The notes under the pieces were generated by a model that had not been told where the DNA came from, made no database searches, and worked only from the letters and a program-made list of their open reading frames with translations. A DNA stretch of 64,000 nucleotides from Corynebacterium sp. (GTDB lineage: Bacteria > Actinomycetota > Actinomycetes > Mycobacteriales > Mycobacteriaceae). The translations under genes and the position numbers were made by a program. Location of the stretch: positions 67,769 to 131,768 of the forward strand of contig JAUMTW010000008.1 in NCBI GenBank assembly GCA_030531005.1. The letters run 5' to 3'. This document shows positions 16,829 through 26,344 of this stretch, piece by piece. Positions within the stretch are counted from its first letter, which is position 1. Each line of letters starts with the position of its first letter.

Positions 16829-18772
16829 ATGAATCTTTTTTACCTCGGCTCCGAGCTGCGCCGCTTTGGCCATGGCAAAATGCCCCCGCTGACGATCCTC
16901 ATCATTGTGCTGTTCCCCCTCCTCTTCGGTGGCCTCTTCGTCTCTTCCTATTGGAATCCTCAAAGCAAGGTCGAGGATTTCCCCGTTGCCTTGGTGAACT
17001 CCGATGATGGCGTAGATGTCGCCGGCCAGCAGCGCAATGTGGGTGCAGAAATTACCGATTCCCTCGTTGATTCTGGTCGAGTGGACTTCCAGGTTGTGGA
17101 TGCTGAACAAGCTTCTGAGGGCCTGCAAGATGGTACGTACATGTTCAGCATCGAGATCCCCAGTGATTTCTCTGCAGTCGTCGCCGCCGCCACTCCTGAA
17201 GCTCCGCGCCAGGCCACCATCAATGCGGTCTTCAACAATGCCAATGGCTACCTCACTACCGTTATGGGCGATCAAATCACCAAGAATGTCGTCCAAAACG
17301 TCAATAGCATGCTCGGCGCTGATGTTGTCGCGCGCCTGCTCGTTGGCTTTAGCGATATCAGCGATGTGGCTCAGACTGAAACTACCGCTGATGGCGCCTT
17401 TGCTTTAGGTGAAGGCATCTTGGCTACCAATGAGGGTGCCCAGCAGCTTGCTGATGGCATGGATGAATACCAGGCCGGAATTGCCCAAGCTGCCACTGGT
17501 GCAGCTCAGCTACAAGAGGGCTTGACCCAGCTCGATGCCGCTACTGCCGAATTGGGGGCGGGCGCCGGGCAGATTGCTGGTGGTGTCAATAGCATGCAAG
17601 AAGCAGCAACTGCCAACCAGGCAGCAATGACCGACCTGAGTGGCGCGCTGGTCTCCTTAGATGCTCAGTTGCGTGCGATGGGTACGGCAGAAGCCACCGA
17701 ACTGGCGAATCAAACGAACGCCATCGTCACCCAACTCGAGGCCAACCAGAACCCCGAGCTCGAAACCCAACTGACAACCTTGAGTGAGGGTGTTGCCCAG
17801 TTGCAATCGCAGCTCGCTGATGAATCCTCGGATTACCGTGCCGGCATCACCCAATCACAGCAAGGGGCAGCAGAGCTCTCCAGCGGCTTAGCAACCTTAG
17901 ATGAGCAAGGCACGCAGTTGGTTGTAGGTGCGCGCAAGCTTGCTGATGGTACAAGTCAGTTAGTCGCAGGCAGCTCCCAAATGTTGGTTGCTGCGCAGTA
18001 CCTATCTGGGGGATTAGTCGGTCTAGACCCCTCCTCCACTCAGCTGGCATTGCGCATTACTGATGCCGCAGCAAACGCCCCCGCAGACAATACCGGTGGC
18101 CTACCTGAAGATGACCCACAGCATGAAATGTTTACTGCGAATGGCCAAGCCATCTCCGGCGTCGGATTATCGGCAGTGTTCATCACCATGGGACTATTCA
18201 TGGGTGCAACCACCTGCTTTATGGTCTTGCGCCCCTTGCAGCGCCGCGCTATTGAGTCTGGGGCGGCTCCACTCAAGGTGGTCTTAGCGTCCTTCCTGCC
18301 GGCATTCCTCATCGGTATAGCTCAGGTAACAGTGATGTACTTGGTTCAGCGTTTTAGCATAGGCCTCGTCGCCGACAATACCTGGGGTCTCTACGGCGCA
18401 ATGATCCTGACTTCCTTTACCTTCATGGCCATCGTGCAGGCGCTCAACGCCGTTTTTGGTGTGGCTTTGGGCCGCACCCTATCGACGGCACTGATGAGTT
18501 ACCAGATGGTGGCCTCGGGCGGTTTATACCCCAAGGAATCACAACCTGGCTATATCGAGGGCTTCCATACGTGGGATCCAATGACCTATTCCGTGGAGCT
18601 GTTCCGCCAAATGATTTTCACCACTGATTCCAGTGTGGACCCGCGCGCTTGGCAGTCCGCATTGACCCTCTTCGGCATCGGCCTTATCGCGCTGCTGCTT
18701 TCTGCACTCTCCGCGCGCAGGGCTCGCCAGTTCAAGTACGATGAGCTGCGCCCACAGGTAACGCCTTCCTAA
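16829..18772 (+). CDS. YhgE/Pip domain membrane protein (ABC-2 type)
   Basis: A 647-residue protein with the YhgE/Pip pattern: one N-terminal helix (~20-42), a long extracytoplasmic part with many ADGxxQLxxG-type repeats (~200-400, Ala/Gln/Gly-rich, predicted coiled), and about five C-terminal helices of the ABC-2 permease type. Family members include the Lactococcus phage-infection protein Pip and export components such as EsaA-like proteins. A surface transport or receptor role is likely; the cargo is unknown. The ATG is at 16829. Its partner is the P-loop-less ATPase-like protein just upstream. Confidence 0.82.
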   Translation: MNLFYLGSELRRFGHGKMPPLTILIIVLFPLLFGGLFVSSYWNPQSKVEDFPVALVNSDDGVDVAGQQRNVGAEITDSLVDSGRVDFQVVDAEQASEGLQDGTYMFSIEIPSDFSAVVAAATPEAPRQATINAVFNNANGYLTTVMGDQITKNVVQNVNSMLGADVVARLLVGFSDISDVAQTETTADGAFALGEGILATNEGAQQLADGMDEYQAGIAQAATGAAQLQEGLTQLDAATAELGAGAGQIAGGVNSMQEAATANQAAMTDLSGALVSLDAQLRAMGTAEATELANQTNAIVTQLEANQNPELETQLTTLSEGVAQLQSQLADESSDYRAGITQSQQGAAELSSGLATLDEQGTQLVVGARKLADGTSQLVAGSSQMLVAAQYLSGGLVGLDPSSTQLALRITDAAANAPADNTGGLPEDDPQHEMFTANGQAISGVGLSAVFITMGLFMGATTCFMVLRPLQRRAIESGAAPLKVVLASFLPAFLIGIAQVTVMYLVQRFSIGLVADNTWGLYGAMILTSFTFMAIVQALNAVFGVALGRTLSTALMSYQMVASGGLYPKESQPGYIEGFHTWDPMTYSVELFRQMIFTTDSSVDPRAWQSALTLFGIGLIALLLSALSARRARQFKYDELRPQVTPS

Positions 18773-18795
18773 GGTCACCCCTACGAATATGCTTT

Positions 18796-18830
18796 GGGCT
18801 ATTCGCATCTCCCGTGCGAATATCCCTTTT
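18796..18830 (+). terminator. Terminator of the YhgE operon
   Basis: A 12-bp stem with one mismatch (GGGCTATTCGCA / TGCGAATATCCC), 7-nt loop, followed by TTTTT. Confidence 0.8.
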
Positions 18831-19199
18831 TGCACGGTTCAAGCATCCACTTGCCTATTTTTCTAGGTATAGCGGCTGAAAATCCAGGAGGCCTGCCACG
18901 GCTGCAATGGCATCCAAGCCGAGTTCCCCAGGCTCACCGGAGGAAAATGCACGCTACACGAGCAAAAATCTCCCTCCAGCACGGCGATTGACTTCACATT
19001 CACTCTTGGGGTGCAAGGGTATGACCAATGCTTTCGATGGGTTTGCTTGATTTCAATCAGCTTCTAGTATGTTTGGCCTGCACTATTTTTTCGCGTTCTT
19101 CAAACAGTCAATAGCCACCGCAAGGCAATCGAAAAACATGTTTTGCCCAAAAGTTCCACCCAATTTTAAGCGCGGTACTTAGCGCCACAAACAAGGAAA
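18831..19199. other. Intergenic stretch without supported gene
   Basis: About 370 bp between two terminators facing each other. A possible frame on the minus strand (EPGELGLDAIAAVAG and on) is too short and has no start signal. A TTGACT at 18988 is a potential -35 but no -10 at proper spacing was found. Confidence 0.5.
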
Positions 19200-19233
19200 C
19201 GCCCACCCCGAACTCACAAGATCGGGGCGGGCG
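19200..19233 (-). terminator. Terminator of lysS
   Basis: A 12-bp GC-rich stem with one G-T pair, 10-nt loop, followed on the minus strand by TTTCCTTGTTT. It starts 20 nt after the lysS stop. Confidence 0.8.
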
Positions 19234-19252
19234 GAGGCGTGTTGCTTCTAGC

Positions 19253-20809
19253 TTATTGCTCAGGCTTAACCATAGGGAAAAGCACGGTTTCTCGAATTCC
19301 CAGTCCGGTTAGGGCCATCAAGAGGCGGTCAATGCCCATGCCGCAACCAGCTGTGGGAGGCATGCCCTGCTCCATCGCAGCCAAGAAGTCCTCATCGAGT
19401 ACCATGGCTTCGTCATCGCCACCTGCTGCCAGGCGAGCTTGGTCTTCGAAGCGCTCCCGCTGAATTACCGGATCCACCAACTCGGAATAACCGGTAGCTA
19501 ATTCGAACCCACGCACATATAGGTCCCATTTTTCCGTAACCCCAGCCTTAGTACGGTGTTGACGTGTCAGCGGGGAGGTCTCTACCGGGAAGTCACGTAC
19601 GAAGACGGGGCCTTCGAGCTGATCCTCGCACAGGTGCTCCCAGATTTCCTCAACCAGCTTGCCGTGTCCCCACCCTTTGCCAACAGACAGGCCGATGACA
19701 TCAGCAAGTTTGGTGAGCTCTTCGACGGTGGATTCGATGGTAACCTCCGGCTGGCCGGGGAATTTTCGGGCCAAGGCCTCATTCAAAGAGGGGTACATCT
19801 CCATGGTCTGCCACTCGCCACCAAAGTCATATTCAGTGCCATCAGCTAGAGTCACGGTGGTAGAACCGAAAACTTCTTGAGCAACGTACTGGATCAGGTT
19901 CTTGATCATTGCAGCACCGTCATCATAGGTGCCCCAAGCCTGGTACGTCTCCAGCATGGCGAACTCCGGGCTGTGGGAAGAATCCACGCCCTCATTGCGG
20001 AAGTTACGGTTGACCTCGAAGACACGCTCCAGGCCACCTACCACACAGCGCTTCAAGTAGAGCTCTGGGGCAATGCGCAAGTAGAGGTCGATATCTAAGG
20101 CGTTGGAGTGGGTAATAAATGGCCGCGCTGCTGCCCCACCGTGCAGGGTCTGCAGCATAGGGGTCTCCACTTCTAAGAAGCCTTCGGACTCTAAATAATT
20201 GCGCAATGCCCGCATCACTTTAATGCGCACCAATGCATTCCGGCGAGCTTCTTCGCGCATGATGAGATCGGTATAGCGTTGGCGTACTCGAGTATCTTCG
20301 CTTAAATCTGCAAAAGCTACTGGTAGCGGGCGCAAGGATTTCGAAGCCATCTGCCAGGAGGTAGCCAAGATGGAAAGCTCCCCGCGCTTGGAAGCAATCA
20401 CGCGACCGCGAACAGCGACAATATCGCCCAAGTCAACAGTGGACTTCCACAGGGCAAGGGATTCTGCCCCCACCTCTGCCAAGGAAAGCATGGCCTGGAT
20501 ATAATCGCCATTACCCTGCTGCAAGGCCGCGAAGCACAGCTTGCCGGTGTTGCGCAGGAAGAGAATGCGGCCGGCTACTGCGACTTCATCCTTGGTCTCC
20601 TCGCCCACCTCCAGATAGCGTACGCCCGCTGCTGGCTGCTCGGGTGCTTCGCCTACGACATAACGGGCGCGGACATCAGAAATGTCTTCGGTGCGATCGA
20701 CCTCCACCGGATAGGCGGGGATGCCGGCCTCGAGCAAGGATTCGCGCTTGTTGCGGCGCACTTGCTCCTGCTCACTAAAATCTGCCTTAGTATTTTTTCC
20801 TTGACTCAC
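19253..20809 (-). CDS. lysS: Lysyl-tRNA synthetase (class II)
   Basis: Charges tRNA-Lys. The 518-residue protein has an OB-fold anticodon-binding domain (~50-165) and a class II core with motif 2 ([12 protein letters not shown]) and motif 3 ([15 protein letters not shown]). Length is standard. The start is a GTG at 20809; TACCCT lies 8 nt upstream, which would give a leaderless mRNA, and no ribosome binding site is visible. It is in the conserved place next to the pan/fol cluster but is transcribed separately, with the PfkB kinase gene inserted between. Confidence 0.96.
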   Translation of the reverse strand: MSQGKNTKADFSEQEQVRRNKRESLLEAGIPAYPVEVDRTEDISDVRARYVVGEAPEQPAAGVRYLEVGEETKDEVAVAGRILFLRNTGKLCFAALQQGNGDYIQAMLSLAEVGAESLALWKSTVDLGDIVAVRGRVIASKRGELSILATSWQMASKSLRPLPVAFADLSEDTRVRQRYTDLIMREEARRNALVRIKVMRALRNYLESEGFLEVETPMLQTLHGGAAARPFITHSNALDIDLYLRIAPELYLKRCVVGGLERVFEVNRNFRNEGVDSSHSPEFAMLETYQAWGTYDDGAAMIKNLIQYVAQEVFGSTTVTLADGTEYDFGGEWQTMEMYPSLNEALARKFPGQPEVTIESTVEELTKLADVIGLSVGKGWGHGKLVEEIWEHLCEDQLEGPVFVRDFPVETSPLTRQHRTKAGVTEKWDLYVRGFELATGYSELVDPVIQRERFEDQARLAAGGDDEAMVLDEDFLAAMEQGMPPTAGCGMGIDRLLMALTGLGIRETVLFPMVKPEQ

Positions 20810-20974
20810 GTCTGTCTAGGGTAGTGCATGTCAAGGGCGCGGCAAAGTGCTTCTTATTCCCGTCGCCAACCCCAGAAAATGCGACTGTGCATTCCAGCTC
20901 ACAAAACAATCGTTTGCGTGACTCATTTCACCTATTTTAGCGTTTTGAGTGCCTGCCTTCGGGCTTTTCCTCGC

Positions 20975-20980
20975 TACTAT
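20975..20980 (+). promoter_or_regulatory. -10 element for leaderless PfkB kinase mRNA
   Basis: TACTAT ends 7 nt before the ATG at 20988. Confidence 0.5.
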
Positions 20981-20987
20981 TGGGAAC

Positions 20988-21890
20988 ATGATTATTTGCG
21001 GGGAAGGTCTCATTGACCTCGTACCAGGCCAAGATTCCCAACAGTTCCAAGCAGCCCTCGGAGGCGGCCCCTTCAATGTCGCAATCGCTGCAGCCCGCCA
21101 AGGCGCTGCGGTGAGTTTTCTCTCTCGCATCTCCGAGGATAATTTTGGCACCCAACTCTTCGCGCGCTTAAGCGAAGAAGGCGTCGATACCACGCACATC
21201 CAGCGTGGCTCGGAGCCAACCTCTTTAGCAGTATCTACTTTGAATACTGATGGCAGCGCCAATTACAACTTCTATGTTGAAGGCACCGCTGATCGCCTCT
21301 TTGATATCAACGCCACCAATCTCTCCAAGATAGACATTGCCTGCTTCGGCACCATGTCCCTCGCCTTGGAGCCAGGGGCAAGTAGCTATGCTGCCCTCGC
21401 CCAGCGCCTACATAGCGAAGGCACTTTTATCGCATTAGACCCGAATATTCGCCCGCTGTATGCAACCGCTGCCCATAGCGAGTTCATCAATGGTTTTCTG
21501 ACCCATACTGATCTGCTCAAGATGAATGATGAGGAAGAAGAGTTCCTTGGCCCGCTGCGTGCTCCTATTACCGTTATTACCCGCGGAGCTGCTGGCATTC
21601 AGATCATCGTGGCAGAAAGTGCTGATGGCCCCCTGGATTTGGACATACCTGGGGTGCAGACCACTGTGTCAGATACGATCGGCGCCGGCGATACCATTAT
21701 GGGCACGCTGCTGGCAGAGATTCGTCGTCGCACCAGAGATACTGACGTACGCACGGCCGCCCAGCAACTCTCGCGGGATGATTGGCAGGCTATTGGTACC
21801 GCCGCGGTCACTGCTGCTGCCATTACTGTCTCGCGTCCGGGCGCCCAGCCACCGAGTAAGAAGGAATTAATTGCGGCTTTAGAAGGCTAA
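20988..21890 (+). CDS. PfkB-family sugar kinase (fructokinase/ribokinase type)
   Basis: Phosphorylates a sugar using ATP. The 300-residue protein has the N-terminal GGGPFNVAIAAARQG substrate motif and the C-terminal DTIGAGDT signature with the catalytic Asp and anion hole. The lid region resembles fructokinases more than ribokinases. ATG 20988 fits the family N-terminus (IICGEGLIDLVP) and a -10 hexamer 7 nt upstream. Sugar specificity cannot be read from sequence. It interrupts the usual lysS-pan gene order. Confidence 0.88.
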   Translation: MIICGEGLIDLVPGQDSQQFQAALGGGPFNVAIAAARQGAAVSFLSRISEDNFGTQLFARLSEEGVDTTHIQRGSEPTSLAVSTLNTDGSANYNFYVEGTADRLFDINATNLSKIDIACFGTMSLALEPGASSYAALAQRLHSEGTFIALDPNIRPLYATAAHSEFINGFLTHTDLLKMNDEEEEFLGPLRAPITVITRGAAGIQIIVAESADGPLDLDIPGVQTTVSDTIGAGDTIMGTLLAEIRRRTRDTDVRTAAQQLSRDDWQAIGTAAVTAAAITVSRPGAQPPSKKELIAALEG

Positions 21891-21951
21891 TTCGGCATGC
21901 GATAGCCTCGCTAAAAAGCTCCGTAGCACTGGGCGGGGAAACTTCGTCGTG

Positions 21952-22812
21952 TTAATTCTGGGATTCGTTCAGCTGCTTGAACCCTGTGCCCATAGCCAGT
22001 CCCACGCTATCGCATAAGAACACCTCGTCCCAGTGAGCGCCGACCACGAGGCGGGCATCGCCAACGGTTGGAGGTACATCCCAATTCCGAGCACGCACGA
22101 AAATATAATCTGGGGTTACCCCCGCACCGTTTAAGACCTCTACCACGGTGGTCACGACAGCTTCGACACCATGCTCTGCACAATGTGCCCCGGCTGTCAG
22201 AGCTGCCCCCAGGGCCAGAGCCTGCTCGCGAAACTCCGGGGCAAGGTACGCATTGGAACTACTGACAGCCAGCCCATTGGCGTGTCGTACCACCGGTACA
22301 CCATGTACGCGCACGGCCAATCCGAGATCATGACTTGCCTGGGTAAGCCAGACAAGCTGTTCATAATCATCCTCACCGGCAAAAATATCGGTTGCCCAGC
22401 TGGTAATAGCCACCCGCACTAAGGCGGTGGTACGACGAGCTAGTGTGGTTACATCCTGTCCGCTTTCCCCAAAACCACGCCCAAAGGTGCTCGCATCCCA
22501 GGCATTAGCATCGCCGTGGAAAACCGGGGCAGCCTGGATGAGCGTAGTTCCACTAGGAACAGGAACTTGATAGATGGCATCCACCCCTGCCGCAGCAAAC
22601 AAGGAATTGAGTTCGTCAGAAAGCTCCGCGTGCACCGCGGCAAGCACCTTGGCGCCGGGAAGCAAGTGAGCCTGGCGCAGCAGGGATTGATGCCCGGCAT
22701 GGAAGCCATGTTGGATATTAACCACAGCCACTGGCTTGCCTTTGCTGCGCCACACCCGCCCCCAGGTAGCAACCTGGGCGGTATCAAGAATTGGGGGTGT
22801 TGGAACTGGCAT
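21952..22812 (-). CDS. Degenerate pantoate-beta-alanine ligase (PanC) paralogue
   Basis: The 286-residue product aligns with PanC from end to end: an HxGH nucleotide motif (HAGH, residues 38-41), then AGEDDYEQL where PanC has FGEKDYQQL, and GLAVSSSNAYL where PanC has GLALSSRNxYL. The catalytic Lys is thus Asp and the Arg of SSRN is Ser, and the VNPxQF pantoate-binding segment is not recognisable. It keeps the panC place next to the fol genes, but pantothenate synthesis looks unlikely; a non-catalytic or changed role is inferred. It lies 17 nt after the DUF2520-like gene. Confidence 0.7.
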   Translation of the reverse strand: MPVPTPPILDTAQVATWGRVWRSKGKPVAVVNIQHGFHAGHQSLLRQAHLLPGAKVLAAVHAELSDELNSLFAAAGVDAIYQVPVPSGTTLIQAAPVFHGDANAWDASTFGRGFGESGQDVTTLARRTTALVRVAITSWATDIFAGEDDYEQLVWLTQASHDLGLAVRVHGVPVVRHANGLAVSSSNAYLAPEFREQALALGAALTAGAHCAEHGVEAVVTTVVEVLNGAGVTPDYIFVRARNWDVPPTVGDARLVVGAHWDEVFLCDSVGLAMGTGFKQLNESQN

Positions 22813-22829
22813 ACTCTTTGCTCTGCTTC

Positions 22830-23456
22830 CTAGTCATAGCTTTCGGGTTGGGTGATGGTGGCCCATAGCTCGGTATCGCGATCATCGAAATATGCAGCAC
22901 TGTGGTTCACCAGCGCCAAGAAATCGCGGGCGAGGCCTGGGGAATCAATTGTTGCTAAGGCACGCTCTAGATCCGCGATGGGGAGGGGGCGCTGTGGGAA
23001 ATCCTGCGCTAATATCTCTTCGACAATCTGATCATTGCCGAAGACTTGTTGGAGGCTATCACGAGCTTCTTGGCGTACGACCCCTGCAAACCCAACAAAG
23101 CTCAAAGACAGCAACAGCTTGTCATAGGCGGCCGGCGGGATGGGCACGAGGGGCACGCCTATCTCTGCAGCGAGTAATTCCACAATGGTATATGCCAGCT
23201 GGTCGCTCGCTTGCACTCCGTAACTGCCGCCGGGGAGGGGCAGAATTACGAAGGCAAGGTTGTCGCGCAGAGAATCCAAATCCTGCAGACTGCACCCAAA
23301 GCCAGCACAGATTTGGCCGGGGCGCACTTTTTGTTGGGGATCAAAAACTAACTCGGCCTCAGCAGGAGTACTGGCGAGGTGTCCAGCATCCAGGGCGGCA
23401 CGCACGAAGGGGTTATCGCCAGAGATGTGCAGGCGCGGAGCGGCGCCGTAGGTCAT
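22830..23456 (-). CDS. Shortened DUF2520-like protein of the pan-fol cluster
   Basis: A 208-residue protein in the place of mycobacterial Rv3603c (Rossmann plus DUF2520, ~300 residues). The segment with YGVQASDQ and the long helices after it (LLAAEIGVPLVPIPPAAYDKLL) resembles the DUF2520 helical domain; the N-terminal part is short and has no GxGxxG, so the nucleotide-binding half seems reduced. The ATG overlaps the stop of the preceding gene (ATGA), indicating translational coupling. The function is unknown. Confidence 0.55.
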   Translation of the reverse strand: MTYGAAPRLHISGDNPFVRAALDAGHLASTPAEAELVFDPQQKVRPGQICAGFGCSLQDLDSLRDNLAFVILPLPGGSYGVQASDQLAYTIVELLAAEIGVPLVPIPPAAYDKLLLSLSFVGFAGVVRQEARDSLQQVFGNDQIVEEILAQDFPQRPLPIADLERALATIDSPGLARDFLALVNHSAAYFDDRDTELWATITQPESYD

Positions 23457-24658
23457 GGCTGCTCATTCCGTGATATCAAGTCGGCCACAGACACCGCCGT
23501 ACCGCGTTCATCGCGGCGACGGCGACCGCGATTCGCCCGCAACGTGCGGGACTTTGCACTCTGTTCAGCTGCCGAATCAGTAGGAGTGTTTTCCGCAGCA
23601 GGATCCGGGTACTGGGTAACTGGCTTTTCATGTTGGCCGGGCTTGTCCCCTGTATCAGTGGCGGCCGGGCTGGCAGCAGGATTCACTGTTGCTGGAGCAC
23701 GTCGACGGCCTACTGCCGGGGGTTCTGCCTCAATTCGCGGGATGCTTTCCTGCGGCGTCGAGTGGCTTGGACGCTGCCGCTGCTGCTCCTGCCAAGCTTG
23801 CCAAAAGTCTGCTTCCTTAGAGCCGGGCTTGACATTGGCCGTCATCGAAGGTGGCGCGGTTACTCGCGGTTTGTCAGTAGCCGTGGTCTGGTTGGCAGCG
23901 GGCACGGATTGCGGTTCAGCTTGCGTACGCAGTGGCTGGCGTTGTGGTTGTTCGGCAGACTCTGGCTGAAGCTGTTCTTCTCGGCTGTCCTTTGGATTTG
24001 CTGGCTTGCTGCTGCGGGCATCACTAGGAGCAGCGCTCGCAGTAGAGGCGCGGTGGGCAGCCTTGGAACTGGGCGCGCTGGTAGTGCGGGTTACCTCCGG
24101 CTTTACTGCGCTAAAACTAGCAGTCTCTGGATCATCAGATTTTTGCGCCGGCTTCGCAGTTGGCATGGTAGCTGGCTCGCTGGGCACGCCCGTCGTAGCG
24201 GACGAATCGGCGCGCACGGCATCATCGGTGTTCGTGGCGCTTTCATTGCTCAGCTCGCGCAGACGTACTGCCTCAGCACGCAGCAGGGTTGGAGTCTCCC
24301 AATTCGCGCCGACGAAAGGCTCAAGCTGTTCTTGCAACTGACGCAACTGTGCATTGATGGCAGCCAGCGTCTCCTCATGCTGGGCATCGCGTTCTTTCAG
24401 GGTTGCTGCTTGTTGCGCGGCAAAGTCTTGCTGGGCTTGTTGGTGGAGGTCGCGTTCAGTATCAAGTGAATCGCGCACCTCCTGGACCTGGGCGCGATAG
24501 CGCGAGACCAGGAAAAAACCAAGGGCTGCTGACCACAGCGCCGCTATCAGGGCGATCTTGAGGGCAGCTGAGTTATCCGTCACGAGCATCACGACACTCG
24601 CCCCTAGGGCAAGCACCATGAGCACGACGTATAGCTTCTGGCTCTTATCGTTTTCCAT
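23453..24658 (-). CDS. DUF6779-like membrane protein with disordered tail
   Basis: A 401-residue protein with two N-terminal helices (~8-28, 31-51), then a coiled coil (~55-115; Gln/Ala/Glu-rich), then ~250 residues of low complexity rich in Ser, Pro, Gln, Arg and Ala. This is the layout of mycobacterial Rv3604c and its kin between DUF2520 and DUF3180. The function is unknown; a membrane-tethered cytoplasmic scaffold is plausible. Confidence 0.7.
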   Translation of the reverse strand: MENDKSQKLYVVLMVLALGASVVMLVTDNSAALKIALIAALWSAALGFFLVSRYRAQVQEVRDSLDTERDLHQQAQQDFAAQQAATLKERDAQHEETLAAINAQLRQLQEQLEPFVGANWETPTLLRAEAVRLRELSNESATNTDDAVRADSSATTGVPSEPATMPTAKPAQKSDDPETASFSAVKPEVTRTTSAPSSKAAHRASTASAAPSDARSSKPANPKDSREEQLQPESAEQPQRQPLRTQAEPQSVPAANQTTATDKPRVTAPPSMTANVKPGSKEADFWQAWQEQQRQRPSHSTPQESIPRIEAEPPAVGRRRAPATVNPAASPAATDTGDKPGQHEKPVTQYPDPAAENTPTDSAAEQSAKSRTLRANRGRRRRDERGTAVSVADLISRNEQP

Positions 24659-24664
24659 GCTTGT

Positions 24665-25144
24665 TCACTGTACTCCAACTGGGCCAGGATTCTCGGAGCC
24701 AGGCGGAGGAACAGTACAAGATCGCTCCAACCACACCCCCGCAGCCGCTAAGGCAATCGCTACGGCGGTTGCCCCTACCGCACGTGGGGCATCGGCCCGA
24801 GCTGCGGCTAAGTCATTTACTCGAGGCAGCACATAGGTGCTCAATCCCCCATAGAATCCCGCGGCGAGCGCGCCAGTAACGGCAGAAGCCTGCCCAACTG
24901 TCAAACAACGCGCGGCAGTAACCGGATGCAATTGGCGGCGATCCTGCCCTACCGCTTGGTCATCAATTTTTTTGCTCACCCACCGCGCCAACCCAGCATT
25001 GAGCAGTGCGAGCGCACCTAAGGTGAACAACACCAACAATGGAATGCTCGCAAATTTGCCATAGTTGCGGCTGACAATGATCAAGGTGGCGGCAGCAACG
25101 AACCCGGCCCCAGCAATAAGAACAGGAATGGATAGCCGCTGCAT
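24665..25144 (-). CDS. DUF3180 membrane protein
   Basis: A 159-residue protein with four hydrophobic helices (about 5-25, 31-53, 75-100, 125-150). It occupies the place of the DUF3180 protein that follows folK in Corynebacteriales. It lies 6 nt before the DUF6779-like gene and 3 nt after folK, so it is co-transcribed. The function is unknown. Confidence 0.8.
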   Translation of the reverse strand: MQRLSIPVLIAGAGFVAAATLIIVSRNYGKFASIPLLVLFTLGALALLNAGLARWVSKKIDDQAVGQDRRQLHPVTAARCLTVGQASAVTGALAAGFYGGLSTYVLPRVNDLAAARADAPRAVGATAVAIALAAAGVWLERSCTVPPPGSENPGPVGVQ

Positions 25145-25147
25145 AGT

Positions 25148-25726
25148 CTAAGCTCCTAGCATTTTCATCTGCGCAGAATCTTCTTCCAGCTTAGCCAAAA
25201 GCTGCACAATAGGCTGCCCAGCGAGCTCAGCATCCGGCTCAATTTCAGCCCATGGCAGCAGCACAAAGGCCCGCTGCTGTGCATAGGGGTGCGGCAGCAG
25301 CAACTCCGGGTCAGTTGAAGTGACTTCTTCCCCACCGGAACGTACCTGAATGAGATCGATATCGAGGGTACGTGGGCCCCAATGTTGCAGGCGCCGACGC
25401 CCAAACTCTAATTCCCAGGCCTGCATTTCATGCAAGAAATCCAAGGGAGCGAGTTCGGTACGCACCAGCACCGTGGCATTAAAAAATTCTGGCTGCTCCA
25501 CCCCACCCCACGGCGCACTGGTATAGATATGCGATGCCGCCTGCACTTGCGAGCCAAGTCGAGTGATTACTGCCTGCACCAGATCCTGGCTGGCCAAGCG
25601 AGCATGAGTGGATGCACCAGAATCAGCCGCATCCTCCAATGCTTTCCCAACCGCATCCTCAGCTGCGTTGCCCCGTGCTAAAGGAATATTCGAGCCTACC
25701 GACAGCACGATCTCATATTCAGCCAT
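25148..25726 (-). CDS. folK: Hydroxymethyl-dihydropterin pyrophosphokinase
   Basis: Transfers pyrophosphate from ATP to 6-hydroxymethyl-7,8-dihydropterin in folate synthesis. The HPPK signature is present (GPRTLDIDLIQV with the metal-binding DxD), as is the substrate segment QPEFFNATVLV. At 192 residues it is slightly longer than usual. AAGGAAG lies before the ATG at 25726. It is downstream of folB with a 94-bp gap. Confidence 0.94.
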   Translation of the reverse strand: MAEYEIVLSVGSNIPLARGNAAEDAVGKALEDAADSGASTHARLASQDLVQAVITRLGSQVQAASHIYTSAPWGGVEQPEFFNATVLVRTELAPLDFLHEMQAWELEFGRRRLQHWGPRTLDIDLIQVRSGGEEVTSTDPELLLPHPYAQQRAFVLLPWAEIEPDAELAGQPIVQLLAKLEEDSAQMKMLGA

Positions 25727-25820
25727 AACTACTACTTCCTTGCTCCTGCACTACTTGCCTACTGATCGTCCCGGCTACAACGAACCACGTGCGACCCTCA
25801 TAACCTCAAGCCATGCGCCC

Positions 25821-26213
25821 TTATTGTGTGGGCTGATGCCGATGCACAACTACCGCCACATCTTCAAAATTCAGTGGTATAGGTGCCTTTGGCTTATGCA
25901 GACGCACCGTAATCGCCTCGAGCAATGGGAATTGCGCCAGGGCAGCTTCGGCGGCTGCTACCGCGACGGTTTCAATAAGATCCTTCGAAGGCCCGGCCAC
26001 AATGCCGTGGATGAGTTCTGCAAGCTCGCCATAGTGCACGGTGTTAGCGACATCATCACTGGCCGCTGCCGCAGCCATATCGACCCAGCAGATTATGTCT
26101 ACGATGAACGGCTGGCCGGTGGCCTTTTCTTCGGCGAATACCCCATGGTAGCCATAGACCTCCAAGCCCGTAAGCTCTATGTGATCATGAGGGTGGATGC
26201 AGGTGTGGGACAT
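25821..26213 (-). CDS. folB: Dihydroneopterin aldolase
   Basis: Converts 7,8-dihydroneopterin to 6-hydroxymethyl-dihydropterin. The 130-residue product has the family start IELTGLEVYGYHGVFAEEK with the catalytic-site Glu and Tyr, and the C-terminal VRLHKPKAPI with the conserved Lys. The start is put at ATG 26213 because AAGGAG lies 7 nt upstream; the longer frame would run through a 24-bp palindrome. Confidence 0.94.
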   Translation of the reverse strand: MSHTCIHPHDHIELTGLEVYGYHGVFAEEKATGQPFIVDIICWVDMAAAAASDDVANTVHYGELAELIHGIVAGPSKDLIETVAVAAAEAALAQFPLLEAITVRLHKPKAPIPLNFEDVAVVVHRHQPTQ

Positions 26214-26255
26214 TGATGTCTCCTTGGGGACTGAAAAAATGTTCAAAGTGCTCCA

Positions 26256-26279
26256 CGTGGTTGGGTGCACCCAACCACG
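26256..26279. repeat. 24-bp perfect palindrome between folP and folB
   Basis: CGTGGTTGGGTG and its exact complement meet without a spacer. As RNA it would give a 10-bp hairpin with a 4-nt loop in the 5' leader of folB, without an adjacent T-run. Confidence 0.7.
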
Positions 26280-26344
26280 CCAGCTGTTTCTAGCATCGTA
26301 GATATGACGGGCACGATGGGTACGGCATCACATCCACACGCCAG

